Below, in pieces: positions 54,701-64,000 of a DNA stretch of 64,000 bases (positions are counted from its first letter, which is position 1; every line of letters starts with the position of its first letter). Source of the DNA: Branchiostoma floridae. Taxonomy: Eukaryota; Chordata; Leptocardii; Amphioxiformes; Branchiostomatidae. The translations under genes were made by a program, and so were the position numbers. The stretch covers positions 4,948,251-5,012,250 of the forward strand of contig NC_049990.1 of the NCBI RefSeq assembly GCF_000003815.2. The letters are read 5' to 3'. The notes under the pieces are model-generated. The model searched no databases and was not told the DNA's origin. It was given only the letters and a program-made list of their open reading frames with translations.

Positions 54701-57430
54701 ATGCTATATCCCATTGGTCCTCTTGGTGGTCATTCTTTAGCTCTGCAGGTTTGACTTTATTCCAGTTTTTGCCCACTATATGACATTGTACCAATTATCG
54801 ACCGAAACCCAGTTTTTCCAGGTCATAAGAATATTTACATAATATAATTTTCCTTACATATTTTTGGAAAACGCTTGAAATGACGACTTTATACTGTGAT
54901 CATGATAAGTTGTCTTTTAACAGTCTGTCTGCATGTTAACACTTGACTCTTCCCCTGTCAGTGGTGATATATCAAAGAGTGGGTGGCACCTTACCAGGGG
55001 TGAGGCTTCATCTGATTCACCAACACCGCAATTAGAGAGATGAAATTCCTCTGCACTGCCATTGTTGGCGACATCATGTCGACTGAATAATTTAGAAGGC
55101 ACAAAAAGGTGGGTCTTCACCGTAAGTTCTTATCGTATATACATCCGTTAAGCGTTAGAAGAGGAGCCACCGAAGCCAAATCTGAGGTTAAAGACACCGT
55201 TTGTGATAAAATTTAATTAGAGAGAACAGACGGTATCACTACAGAGGCATCGGATGTTCACCCGCACATAATTAGTAAACAAAATATTTGAGGGGTGAAA
55301 GGTCACTTCCCTTGGGGATGGAATAAAGGTGTTTAATGGCCGAATCCCGGCAATTTACGTTCCATTCTATCCCCGGAATGCTTTGGTGATATAAAGAACA
55401 TACTTACTGGTTGAATCATGCTCGTATTTCAGCCAAAATGTTACAAAAGTTCAAAGAGTTGGCCATTACGAGAAGAAAACATCCCCGCGAATTAATGACA
55501 TGTTTCTTGAGCGGAGAACAAGTTATTGGTCTGCCCAGAGGGCTTCGACTGGGCAAACCTGTTCGCTCATTACTACTTAGAAATAACGCACGGTTGAGTG
55601 GCACAACAAATATGGCTATGATATGCATCAAATATGTGGAGAGAGAAACATATCATATAGCAGCATCTATAACTGCAAATGTCACGGTGCTTGCTTTTGA
55701 CAAGTGACAGCATCTCTGCTTTGTATCTTCAAAGGTGTGGACATAGTGTTACTACTGATCATACATGGATATCAGTCCATTCATATAGCTTCGCGACTAT
55801 TGAAAACACTTTGTGAGAAACATACGCGCCAACAAAAAACTCAAAAGCCGCGCAAAAAAAGCTAAGAGGAAAAGTAAACAAACACTGAGATCTCTGTCGC
55901 TGCACCTGCTTTAACACCTTATGAAGCGGATGGGTTGGCTTTAACTGCACACAACACAACGCTATGCCTCAGTGGTTAACAAGTACACTGTAAATGTTGC
56001 TTTGCTGACCATCTGAATGTAAAAAGACAACACCAACAACCTTTGCCATGCTGGTATTATTTGTTCCCTTATGATCTAAATGTAGGCAGTATTTAGTCGA
56101 TGAAGGTTAGATATTATCCAGGTAGTGCAATACACCAATAACAGTACTGTTGCTCATTCACAAGCAACTGGTATGGATAGATTGCAAACGTTGTTTTGGA
56201 TTAAACCAGTATTTGCTTGGCTGTTTATAAAACCATCCTTTTGCGTGTGCAACTGTTTTCCTATGTATAATTAGTACTGTATCATAAACATTACATCAAT
56301 AAGCTCGTGGCTACAGTAGTACAACCCATTTACAATATTTGATGTTGCATTTCAAATGATGGAAAATAATGTCTGAATTGAAAGGATGAGTTCTACCAAT
56401 ACTTGTAGGGCTTACGGACTGTTGAATTTTTTGGATAACAAAAATTAATGATTAGTATAATTTACTAACATCAATAATAAACCTGATAGTTATTCTACGA
56501 CTTATATCACTATCTGTTGCAGAGATAGGCGTGTTGTTGTTAGCTCTTGTAGTACCATACTACTGTTCGTTATTAAGTGTTCTGATGTAGAAAATTACAA
56601 CTTAGCACGGACAGAAGTCTTATAGACTATTCAGCCAATATAATAGTCTTAAATAAGACACACCCTAACTCGGGACTTCAATTGCCTGACTGGGTGTGTT
56701 TCCTTGTATCATTTATGTAACCAAATGCGCCTGGTTGCAAGATGTGAGAGCTGCTAGTAATGCAAACACAAAATTTTGTTAGATGAAAAAACATTTTCAT
56801 TTTAGTTAAGCGGTTGCTTTGTAGAATAATTACTGCTTTTAAAGATACCACAAAAATGCACTAATTCACATGTGGTACGTACGAATCCAGGAGTGCAGAC
56901 CTGCCACCTATTAATTGAACTGGCGATTATGCGTCGTGTCATACCGAGTTTATGTAAGAAATGCTGAAGGCCTGGTCACTATGAGTGACATATTGAGCAC
57001 GCCAACACGCAAGCTCTTGTATTATATGTAAACAATACAGCTGAGAATGTCAATGAATCATATTCGTATACAGGTCATTGTATATCATAGGCACATAAGA
57101 TGTAGAATCGTAATGATATTTGCCGTGATGTGTATAGAAACAGCACAAAAAAGACTCAAACTCCACACATACTTGAGTTCCCCTCCCCCTGCATGATTAG
57201 CAATGCCGTGTGGTTGAGTACATATGAATGGGAATAAAGCTATCCGCTCGCTGGAATGCCGTTTGACGGGTTGTCTGCGTGCGTTCGGATGACACATCTG
57301 CCCGATACTCGTTAAAAAAAACCTTTCGTTTTTACTTGTGTGACAGAGTTTAATCTTATTTTGCCTACAAAACCATGTCTCCGTCTTAGTAATATAAAGA
57401 CATAAGTTCTAAGACGTAAGAGTGTATCTT
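51781..57430. other. Gene-poor interval between genes 3 and 2
   Basis: I see no Ig-FLN exon on either strand. Open frames at 52155-52529 (plus, 124 codons) and 55411-55707 (plus, 98 codons) have no recognised motif or homologous neighbour and are not called. Minus-strand donor-like sites occur at about 54994 (CCCTG then gtaagg), but the phase does not fit the exon at 49720-49869. Confidence 0.5.
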
Positions 57431-57810
57431 AAAACCCACCTTGTATGGAAGAAGACATCCTTCAGGGTAGAGCTGTTGGGTGACCTCCGCGCTCCGTCCC
57501 ACAAAAACACCGACACTTCTCTCGCTAGCGTCGGCCGCCCTTCACCCTTCTCTCTCAGATATTTTTTTCTGATACGAAAGTCAATACTGTCCACTGTCCT
57601 ACTAAGATGTTCTCAGACAATACGCTAAGAAACGATGGCACCGACGCCCATGGAAGCGCGAAGACCTGTCCTCCGTAGATAAAGCCTAATGCTACAAATT
57701 CTACCCAGCCATCTGATCCTCTCGCACAGGTAGCCTTTACTGTCACCGCCTGCTCTCGCGAGACGCTGCGAGATGTTCGAAGCTCGGGGGTCGACTCGGG
57801 AGGTCACGGA
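57430..57810. promoter_or_regulatory. GC-rich block, candidate promoter or first exon
   Basis: A CpG-rich island in AT-rich surroundings. On the minus strand a frame without an ATG runs through REKGEGRPTLAREVSVFLWD to a good donor (ACAAG then gtgggt at 57438). It could be a 5' exon or promoter of gene 2, or a regulatory island. No partner exon is identified. Confidence 0.3.
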
Positions 57811-59738
57811 AATGTCAAAAGAATCACTTTTGATCGCTTCCCTGCCATAACTTATTAATTACTGCCCAGTGAATACAGTGTGGGCTATCACCACGGCCTT
57901 GAACACTCTAGTAACCTGATGTTGATTGTGCTACATTGCTAGAAGCATGTATTTTGTAGAAAATTAGCCATATATTGTAATATTTAGATATCTTCTGTAT
58001 GAAATACGCTTACCAATGTAATACCAAGACACAAGACAATATCTACTAAAATTCCTCAATGCGTCTTTGTTGTCAGAATGTGTCTTGAATTTGATTCTTA
58101 CTGCAAACATACATGTTGTGTCTTGTAGCACAGACATGGTAGTAGGGGTAGTCGGATACTACGAGTATTATGTTCCTTTCTCGGAAATTGTCTGTGTCAG
58201 TTATGATTGATGGCTTTCTTTCTTTTTTTGACGATGCCTCAAGGGGAATGTACTATATCCTTTTAGATTGGGCTATCACCAAGTGGGTTTTGACAATTTA
58301 TGGATTCTTTTACTGCTTTTTAAACATGCAGTATCCCGAATGTAGTCTTCAATCGTCGGAAACTAGTGTGAACCTTTCTCGGTCTCTATTGCAGAAAAAA
58401 CTCCCCACGTGGCTATAGTTTGAAACATAGCATTGAATAGCTTAAAGCACTGATATCAAAGGCGCTGTGTGACGTTGTCTCGCTAAGGTGTAAGAACAAT
58501 GTCTGTTCGGTTACTAATCCTAGCAAAAACTTACTTAGCCTTTTTAAGTGGACCGCTCGCATCAGACTTTTCGAGCTGACTTAATTGATCAAAATGTGGA
58601 AGGTTTTCCCAATAAGTTGTGAAGTGTATCACCTGGATAATCGTAATTATTATGCCGTTGCTCAAAAGTCAGAAAAACACAGATTCACTGATTTTAATAC
58701 ATACAAATTTTTATTTCTTTGCTAATTATTGTTATTAATAGCCATTGCATAGTTAGGTCTGACTTGATGTCCACATGTAGGTTACATAGCCGTTGGAAAC
58801 GACACTTAATGTTGTAGGTACCCTTTCTTGGTTGTATCCATGCAGTTTGTTGCTTGCAGGTATGAATGTTTAATTGGTATGAAATGTGTTTCACATGACT
58901 GCATACGGCCATGTCGTTTGGTAGTCACGCCCCCAGGCGATATTCTATGTGAACGACACGCAATGAGTAAACTTGTCATTAAGGACGATTACGCTTACGC
59001 AAGTAAACATCAAAATCTTCTGGCAAAATATTGCAAGCTGAAATGTAGAGACTAAAACGAAAACAATTTAATAAGGATACATACAATCAACAAATACTGC
59101 ACATTTCATAGCTATAGTTTGATAATAAATACACGATAATGGGCTGATGGTGTCTGAAGACTTGGTATGCCATATACAGGGTGGAATAAATAATGAATGG
59201 CATTTTAGCTACCATAACAACATAAGCAACTCCAACTTATAACTACGGATTACAACGCCCGATATTCCATTGTCACAAGGAGCTCTGTCTAGTAAGTAAA
59301 AATTACAGTTTCAACTTACAACAATGGTTTTTATATGCAGGTGGTATATATGTTTGGAGATAGTTTGGTACTGAATAATAACACTGTGTAGATGTTTATG
59401 TCGCAAATTATCTACATAAATAGGTAAAAAATAAATACAACATGTGTCACTGGTAAAAAAAGACATACTAATTAAACTCGTATGCTAAGATATTGCCGTT
59501 TTATCTCAAAGGCATGAGTTTTAATTAATACCCTGCGTAAAAACAAAGCATTTCGTGCTTTCTGGGAAGTTCGTTTCTTGTCGTAATGCTTTACAGACCG
59601 ACAAAGCACTCTAGAGTTAGTATATATAGTTACCTTTTGTACAATTGTATAACATGGATAATGTCACAGAAATGTATCATGCTTCATAAAGCTATGCTAA
59701 ATATCCTGCGATTATCATAATATGTTACATTTTTCATT
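57811..59738. other. AT-rich interval after gene 3, probably including its 3' UTR
   Basis: No convincing coding frame. A minus-strand AATAAA at 58710-58715, about 1 kb past the gene 3 stop, is a possible poly(A) signal. Confidence 0.35.
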
Positions 59739-59971
59739 CTATCTTGATTTGTCAAAACTTGACCTGGTTGACCGTCTTCTCTGTCGGGATTTTTCGTAAG
59801 ACTTCGCCTCGTCCGAAGAGCCGAAGACGATGACCTCAAACGGGCTCTCGTTGATGTTCTCTTCCGACCATTTGATGGCGATGACGTATTTGCCCACCAT
59901 CTTGGGGGTAAAGTTCACCGCGACTGCGCGGTCCTTCTCCGGCAACGGCCTTGACTCTAGTTTGAACGACC
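59739..59971 (-). CDS. Gene 3 terminal exon, repeat end, basic tail, stop
   Basis: 233 nt encoding VAVNFTPKMVGKYVIAIKWS, then ESPFEVIVFGSSDEAKSYEK and a basic tail before TAG. The tail is far shorter than those of genes 1 and 2 and lacks their Pro/Tyr character. Confidence 0.83.
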
Positions 59972-62900
59972 CTGGGAAAAGTTTTAAAAACGTCAAAAGA
60001 TTTAAACCTAAACAAAATAGATTCTGCAAAAATGATTTCCCTTGTCAATAGGTATACACATTACTACTTTGATCTTACGAATAGGACGGTAATCTTTAAA
60101 TTTGGTTCTCAAAATCAAAGTAGAACACCGTCAAAAAGCCACTTTAGTTGACAAAGACATCGGACACAGTTGCCGACACAGCTGAAAAGTCTTCTGTAGC
60201 AGGATTCGGTCCGTAATCATGTGTGACAATGCCGCCAGTGTTTCTGTGTAATAGTGGATTTTCCATTGTTACACTTATTACTTCCAAACAGGTGAGAAAC
60301 AAGGTGTGCGGCGGATGTTTGTTGAATCTTTGATCTGCTCTTTTGTGTGTTGCATTAGCCACCTGGGACAACACAAACACCGCTGTCGACGTGGGGTACG
60401 TGTGTGCGTTGGCTTGGGCGCATGGTGGCGCAATTTTTGTCAAGGTTAGCAGTTGTCATACACCTTTCTCACGCGGCGGCCATGATAGATCGAAGAAGAG
60501 GTCAATGAGGCAAACAGACAAAACTTATTTCTAAAATCAGGTCCCATTTAGTTTTCCCCCAAACCACACAAATTTTCATGATATAAGATAGAATAATAAA
60601 TATTACAAGAAGTGTTATGCACCGAAAGATGTAGCAATTTAGAGTAGTGTAGACTGACCCCATAGTCCCTTAAGAGATGCAAAATAAAAACATAATAATG
60701 CAAATTTTTAACGAATTTGCAGCCATTCACTTATTGGTCGATTTCCTAATGGCAGGCTACCATTGGTCGAACTGCTAATTATGATGGACAGCCTTTTGTT
60801 TGCCACATTGAACTCGTTTTAGATCTATCATGGCCGCCGCGTGAGAAAGGTGTATTGAATGCTCTAGATAGGATGCCTTATGAAATGACTTAATGCACTT
60901 AATATAATTTCTTTGCTCGAGTAAAATATACTTTAAGAGACTCGATGCCGTAAGCAGATGTCAATGTATCGTAAGAAGTGACAACCCACACAACGCAAAT
61001 GTAGATAAACACCGATTCTTCTTCAAAAGACCCAATACTAATTAGCGTAACTGTGACAGTATTGTTGTCAAGAAGACCTGAAATGGCCATGGAAAGAAAA
61101 ATGCTTCATTCTTAACAACACATCAACATGATTTTGAATGAGTCAATGTAAACTGGCTGCATCCACCTCTATCTCTTTCCCTTTGCTCCCCCTATATATC
61201 AAGTCAAGTAAGATTTTATGGGACCGCGTGGCACGATCGGGAGCGCGTTGGTCTCAGGCCCGAGAGGTCCCGGGTTCAAATCCGCTTACCGTGTCACCGA
61301 TCTTGTGCCCTTGGGAAAGGCACTTTACACGACTTTCCTCACCTATCTCAGGTGTAAATGAGTACATAGCTGCGGCTAGTGGCAGTGACAGGCCTTTGTT
61401 GTGGTGACAGGCCATAGGGGCATGTTCGGGCATGACGCACCCGCCATGATACACGAGTCAGGGGTAGGAGGAACCCCTTACATCCTTGGTCGGAAGTCCT
61501 CCTAGGAGATGGAAACTCCGAACAACAAAGCCAACGGTATGGTGGCTTTGAAAAGGCGTCTTTGACACCTGTTTCGCCATACCCTCCATATGTATATGGA
61601 GAATATCAATAAAAAAAAAAGGCAAAAATATGTAGAAGTATAACGTAAGGCGAAGCGCTATTTATGACGTCTACTGCCTAGTTACATTAATCTAGTACAG
61701 TCTACACATAGATTCTAAACAATGCAATGCAAACGGTGGCGAACCACTGTCAAAGGGATGAGTGAGTGAGTGAGTGAGTGAGTGAGTGTGAGCCAGTGGG
61801 TGAGTAAGTGCAATGCAAACTAATAACTTGTGTTCTCCCCTCCTTACCAGGTTTGGGCCCGTCCACCTTGATCTGCAGCTTGCCGGGCCCCGCCCCTGCC
61901 GTGTGCACCAGGAAGTTCCCCCGCCAGGAGCCGAGGACGCCGTGCTTCAGCCCCGGTCCGAACGCCGTCACCTTTTTGGCATCGGGACCTCCTGAACTGG
62001 TCGGGACAGGGGCGATGTCTACTGCAAACGGGCTGCCTGTTGAATGACGACAATTTAAAAGAAAAATTAACCACTGCTCACAAAAACGCTTGTAATGATT
62101 TTAAGGACAATTCTATCGTTCACTTCTCGGGCCAAGCCTTTCCCACTTGCCAAACACATCAGTTACGATATACATTTAGCTAAAAATGTACACATGTACG
62201 ATGTACGAATGTATGATGTCACAAGAAAGGCTGGTATACCTTGTTTTTCAGCACAGTACAAAAACTCTGTACACATGCGCATACAATCGGTTTGTTAGAG
62301 ACTTTGATTATCATGTTATTGTCCAGGTTTATGATCAAAGTAGTTTTTACCTGTAATTTTCTCTCCATTATATTTGATGTCAAGTTCATGTTTCCCAGCT
62401 TCCTTTGCCCGAATCTTCATCAGGTAGACGCCATCTTCCTTCTCTGTCAGCTGAACATCTGCCTTTCCGTTCGGTCCTAAACAACGCGCCTGAAGCAGGC
62501 CTGGAAAGTACAATTAACGTTATATTACACATTAAAACTGACATATCTTGAAACGACTTACTATATGTCGTCATAGTCACACCACCATGTTAGAAATAGT
62601 TGGTAAACATTTGGTTCAGTTAGTTTCTTTGCACCCGATCAAATGTGCAACGTTAACAGAGTGTCGGAGAAAAAACGTGATGGTTTTTGATGGGGATGTT
62701 GCGTGAGGTTAGGTTTAGATTGAGCGAGCTGTGGGACACATCCATCATACTGATAGGGGTGTACCATGTGTCAGCATTGCTAAATGCTCAAGATCTCCAG
62801 GGAGTGGGGCTGACCCAATATACCAAATGGCAAACAACACAGATATCTATGAACATCTATGGCTTGATTCTCAATCTGTAAAATTGAATGCTGTTTTATT

Positions 62901-63845
62901 CTTCTCATAACTCTTATTCCATTTTTAGGTGATACTCCTGTTCTATGATGTTCTTTTTCACTGAGGGAAAGACATCGGATGGTGTCTGAAACGCCTGATC
63001 GTTTCCAAACCATACCCAGTTTCTTAAGTAACTGCTTTTTGGCGCACTCCTGTTTCTTAGAAAGCTTGTGCTCTATATATTATGTTCCTTAGAACTCATG
63101 TTCCATGTTTCTTAGAAAGCATGTGTTCTATATTCCTTAGAACCTCTGTTATATGTTTATTAGAACTCCTGTTCTACTGTTCCTAGAACTCCCGTTTTTT
63201 CATGCTTAGAACGTTTTGCAATGACATTTCACTGTAAACATGCAACATTTCATCCTAATAGTATGTTTTTGCTGTAAAAACTCTTGTCCTTACCCCCTGC
63301 CCCAGCGTCCCGTGGGTCTATGGTAGCGCGGATGGTGCTGCCCAGCACGGCTCCTGTGATGCCTGAGAACCGGACTCTGCTCACGTCTATCGTCTTCTTC
63401 ACGTTGATCTTGAAGGGAGAACCGCGGACCTCAGCTTCGTCCCAGGTAACGTGGAGTCGGTAAGACCCTAGTAATAGGAATGGGAAGCCATTCTTAGACC
63501 ATATGACGATTTACACTTTTTTAAAGCTTGCATAGATACATAGACTCTGGTAGTAAAAATGCGTAATTAAACGTTTCCCTCATTAATGAAATTAATAGAA
63601 TAGAAATGATTACAGTATCGGATGGACAACAATGCCCACAGGTAAACCTTTACCTATAAGTTATCATTACTAGTACTACGGCCTAGGCTGTCATAATCAG
63701 ATATTGTATGATGTGGCAAGAACGAGTGGTATACCTTGTTTTTCAGCACAGTACAAGGCCCTGTACTTGTCCCTTTTCTGAGGGAAGGGCATGAGGGTGA
63801 CTTCCACCTCCTCTTCCCGTCCTCTCAACACACACATTGGTTCAC
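59739..63845 (-). CDS. Filamin-like protein, C-terminal part (gene 3, partial)
   Basis: Five exons on the minus strand join in one frame to TAG at 59741-59739 (285 residues in view). They encode the second half of one Ig-FLN repeat, a full repeat, and a last repeat followed by a short basic tail rich in Arg, Lys and Ser (SRQRRRSTRSSFDKSR). Exon lengths 111, 174, 150 and 189 parallel gene 2 exons of 111, 171, 150 and 171 nt. The gene continues beyond the right edge. Its last exon may be an alternative ending, because the exon before it is also phase-compatible with the first gene 2 exon. Confidence 0.82.
60458..60855. mobile_element. MITE with perfect 34-bp inverted termini
   Basis: 60458-60491 and 60822-60855 are exact reverse complements over 34 bp (outer sequence ATACACCTTTCTCACGCGGC). 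Reading the outer TA as a target duplication gives a 392-bp element starting CACCTTTC, as in TA-target DNA transposons such as the Tc1/mariner type. The interior is AT-rich and non-coding. It lies in the 1.9-kb intron before the gene 3 terminal exon. Identical ends suggest a recent insertion. Confidence 0.8.
61220..61620 (+). mobile_element. tRNA-derived SINE
   Basis: The head carries an A-box-like TGGCACGATCGG (61229-61240) and a B-box GGTTCAAATCC (61273-61283) spaced as in tRNA promoters. A body with CCTTGGGAAAGGCACTTTAC follows, then an AATAAAAAAAAAA end at 61608-61620. This organisation is that of a polymerase III SINE. It lies in a gene 3 intron, antisense to the gene. Target duplications were not resolved. 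Confidence 0.75.
61758..61808. repeat. (GAGT)n microsatellite
   Basis: Seven or more GAGT units with interruptions, 40 bp beyond the donor of the gene 3 exon at 61848-62036. Confidence 0.85.
61848..62036 (-). CDS. Gene 3 exon, last repeat first half
   Basis: 189 nt beginning GSPFAVDIAPVPTSSGGPDA, then KKVTAFGPGLKHGVLGSW and AGAGPGKLQIKVDGPKP. It is 18 nt longer than its gene 2 counterpart through a Pro/Ser/Gly insertion. It ends in phase 1, compatible with 59739-59971 or 49720-49869. Confidence 0.83.
62211..62260 (-). pseudogene. Displaced copy of the donor edge of exon 63735-63845
   Basis: About 20 nt of exon end (TACTGTGCTGAAAAACAAG) with its donor GTATACCA and about 28 nt of adjacent intron recur 1.49 kb downstream in transcript sense, between two later exons. 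The match ends sharply on the exon side. Confidence 0.75.
62351..62500 (-). CDS. Gene 3 exon, repeat core
   Basis: 150 nt encoding LQARCLGPNGKADVQLTEKE and YLMKIRAKEAGKHELDIKYN, ending ITG. Matches gene 2 exon 38463-38612 and gene 1 exon 22. Confidence 0.85.
62945..63045 (+). repeat. Dispersed palindromic family, right half
   Basis: CGATCGTTTCC-type core (CCTGATCGTTTCCAAACC) then CCCAGTTTCTTAAGTAACTG and CTTTTTGGCGCA, the inverse of the arm at 24.2 kb. The preceding GACATCGGATGGTGTCTGA is also the inverse of the 24.25-kb segment. Confidence 0.7.
63040..63215. repeat. Short-unit minisatellite, about 30-35 bp
   Basis: Repeats of TTCTTAGAA or TCCTTAGAA followed by CTC-TGTTCTAT, at least five degenerate units in the gene 3 intron. 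Confidence 0.7.
63294..63467 (-). CDS. Gene 3 exon, repeats join
   Basis: 174 nt. GSYRLHVTWDEAEVRGSPFK closes one repeat, and VRFSGITGAVLGSTIRATID then PRDAGAG opens the next. Matches gene 2 exon 39019-39189. Confidence 0.84.
63735..63845 (-). CDS. Gene 3 first visible exon, repeat middle
   Basis: 111 nt encoding EPMCVLRGREEEVEVTLMPF and KRDKYRALYCAEKQG. Exactly the length of gene 2 exon 39580-39690. Upstream exons lie beyond the right edge. Confidence 0.84.
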
Positions 63846-64000
63846 CTGGCATAGAAACAATGGATTTATTATATCTATTCGTTAACTATAAAATAAAAAC
63901 TGTCATCAGTCTTATTGTGTAGATGTAGGTACATCACTCAATCTATCCAAACCAAAGATTACAAGTATTTTTCACAAGACTATGAACATATCGTAATTTA
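63846..64000. other. Intron of gene 3 to the window edge
   Basis: AT-rich, beginning upstream of a good acceptor (TTCTATGCCAG on the minus strand). No further exon is visible. Confidence 0.5.

Noticed and set aside
54917..55120. Minus-strand exon candidate ending at a good donor near 54994
   Set aside because: Its frame exits in phase 0 or 2, while the first gene 2 exon needs phase 1, and it has no Ig-FLN similarity.
55411..55707. 98-codon plus-strand frame with a basic segment
   Set aside because: Not recognised, isolated, and overlapping an equally open antisense frame; insufficient to call a gene.
61229..61283. Functional tRNA gene
   Set aside because: A and B boxes are present, but there is no convincing cloverleaf and the unit continues into a SINE body with an A-rich tail.

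Overview
The window is animal nuclear DNA: GT-AG introns, almost all in phase 1, AT-rich intergenic DNA, simple repeats, retroposon tails and DNA-transposon remnants. Its main content is filamin-type immunoglobulin (Ig-FLN) repeats encoded by split exons. The repeat load, the frequent tacatgta strings, a tRNA-derived SINE and many minisatellite-like duplications across exon-intron borders suggest an invertebrate deuterostome, with amphioxus (Branchiostoma) as my best guess. This is inference; no marker gene proves it.

Layout. Positions 1-115 (minus) hold the likely first coding exon of a membrane protein running off the left edge. Gene 1 (plus, 3621-31500, 24 coding exons, 1349 aa) encodes a filamin-like protein with a disordered N-terminus, 11 Ig-FLN repeats and a Tyr/Pro-rich tail, with no calponin-homology actin-binding domain. 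Gene 2 (minus, 49869-35699, 20 exons, at least 1056 aa) encodes half a repeat, nine full repeats and a Pro-rich tail. Gene 3 (minus, 63845-59739, five exons in view, 5' end outside the window) encodes the last repeats of a third filamin-like chain with a short basic tail. Genes 1 and 2 converge tail to tail and match exon by exon. Gene 1 has one extra two-repeat block, and two gene-2 exon pairs are single exons in gene 1. Gene 2 has no visible first-half exon for its leading half-repeat, and the phases allow gene 3 to splice past its terminal exon into gene 2, so the two may be one transcription unit.

Mobile and repeated DNA. Intron 7 of gene 1 carries a 3.6-kb element with CACTG termini, matching 29-bp inverted ends, a possible 3-bp target duplication and internal 122-bp and 72-bp tandem repeats (CACTA/EnSpm-like, non-autonomous in appearance). 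Gene 3 carries a 392-bp element with perfect 34-bp inverted termini and a tRNA-derived SINE. There are also two fold-back elements, a dispersed palindromic family with at least seven copies, a perfect 32-bp hairpin, and satellites at 12.85-13.11 kb and 50.48-51.78 kb.

The most striking pattern is that at least eight exons of the filamin-like genes have a partial second copy of one exon edge, including a splice site or its remnant, usually 109-155 bp away. Many differences between copies are synonymous. From memory, unchecked, minisatellites spanning exon-intron junctions have been reported in amphioxus. Their concentration in this cluster, and whether the decoy splice sites are used, is the main thing to check.
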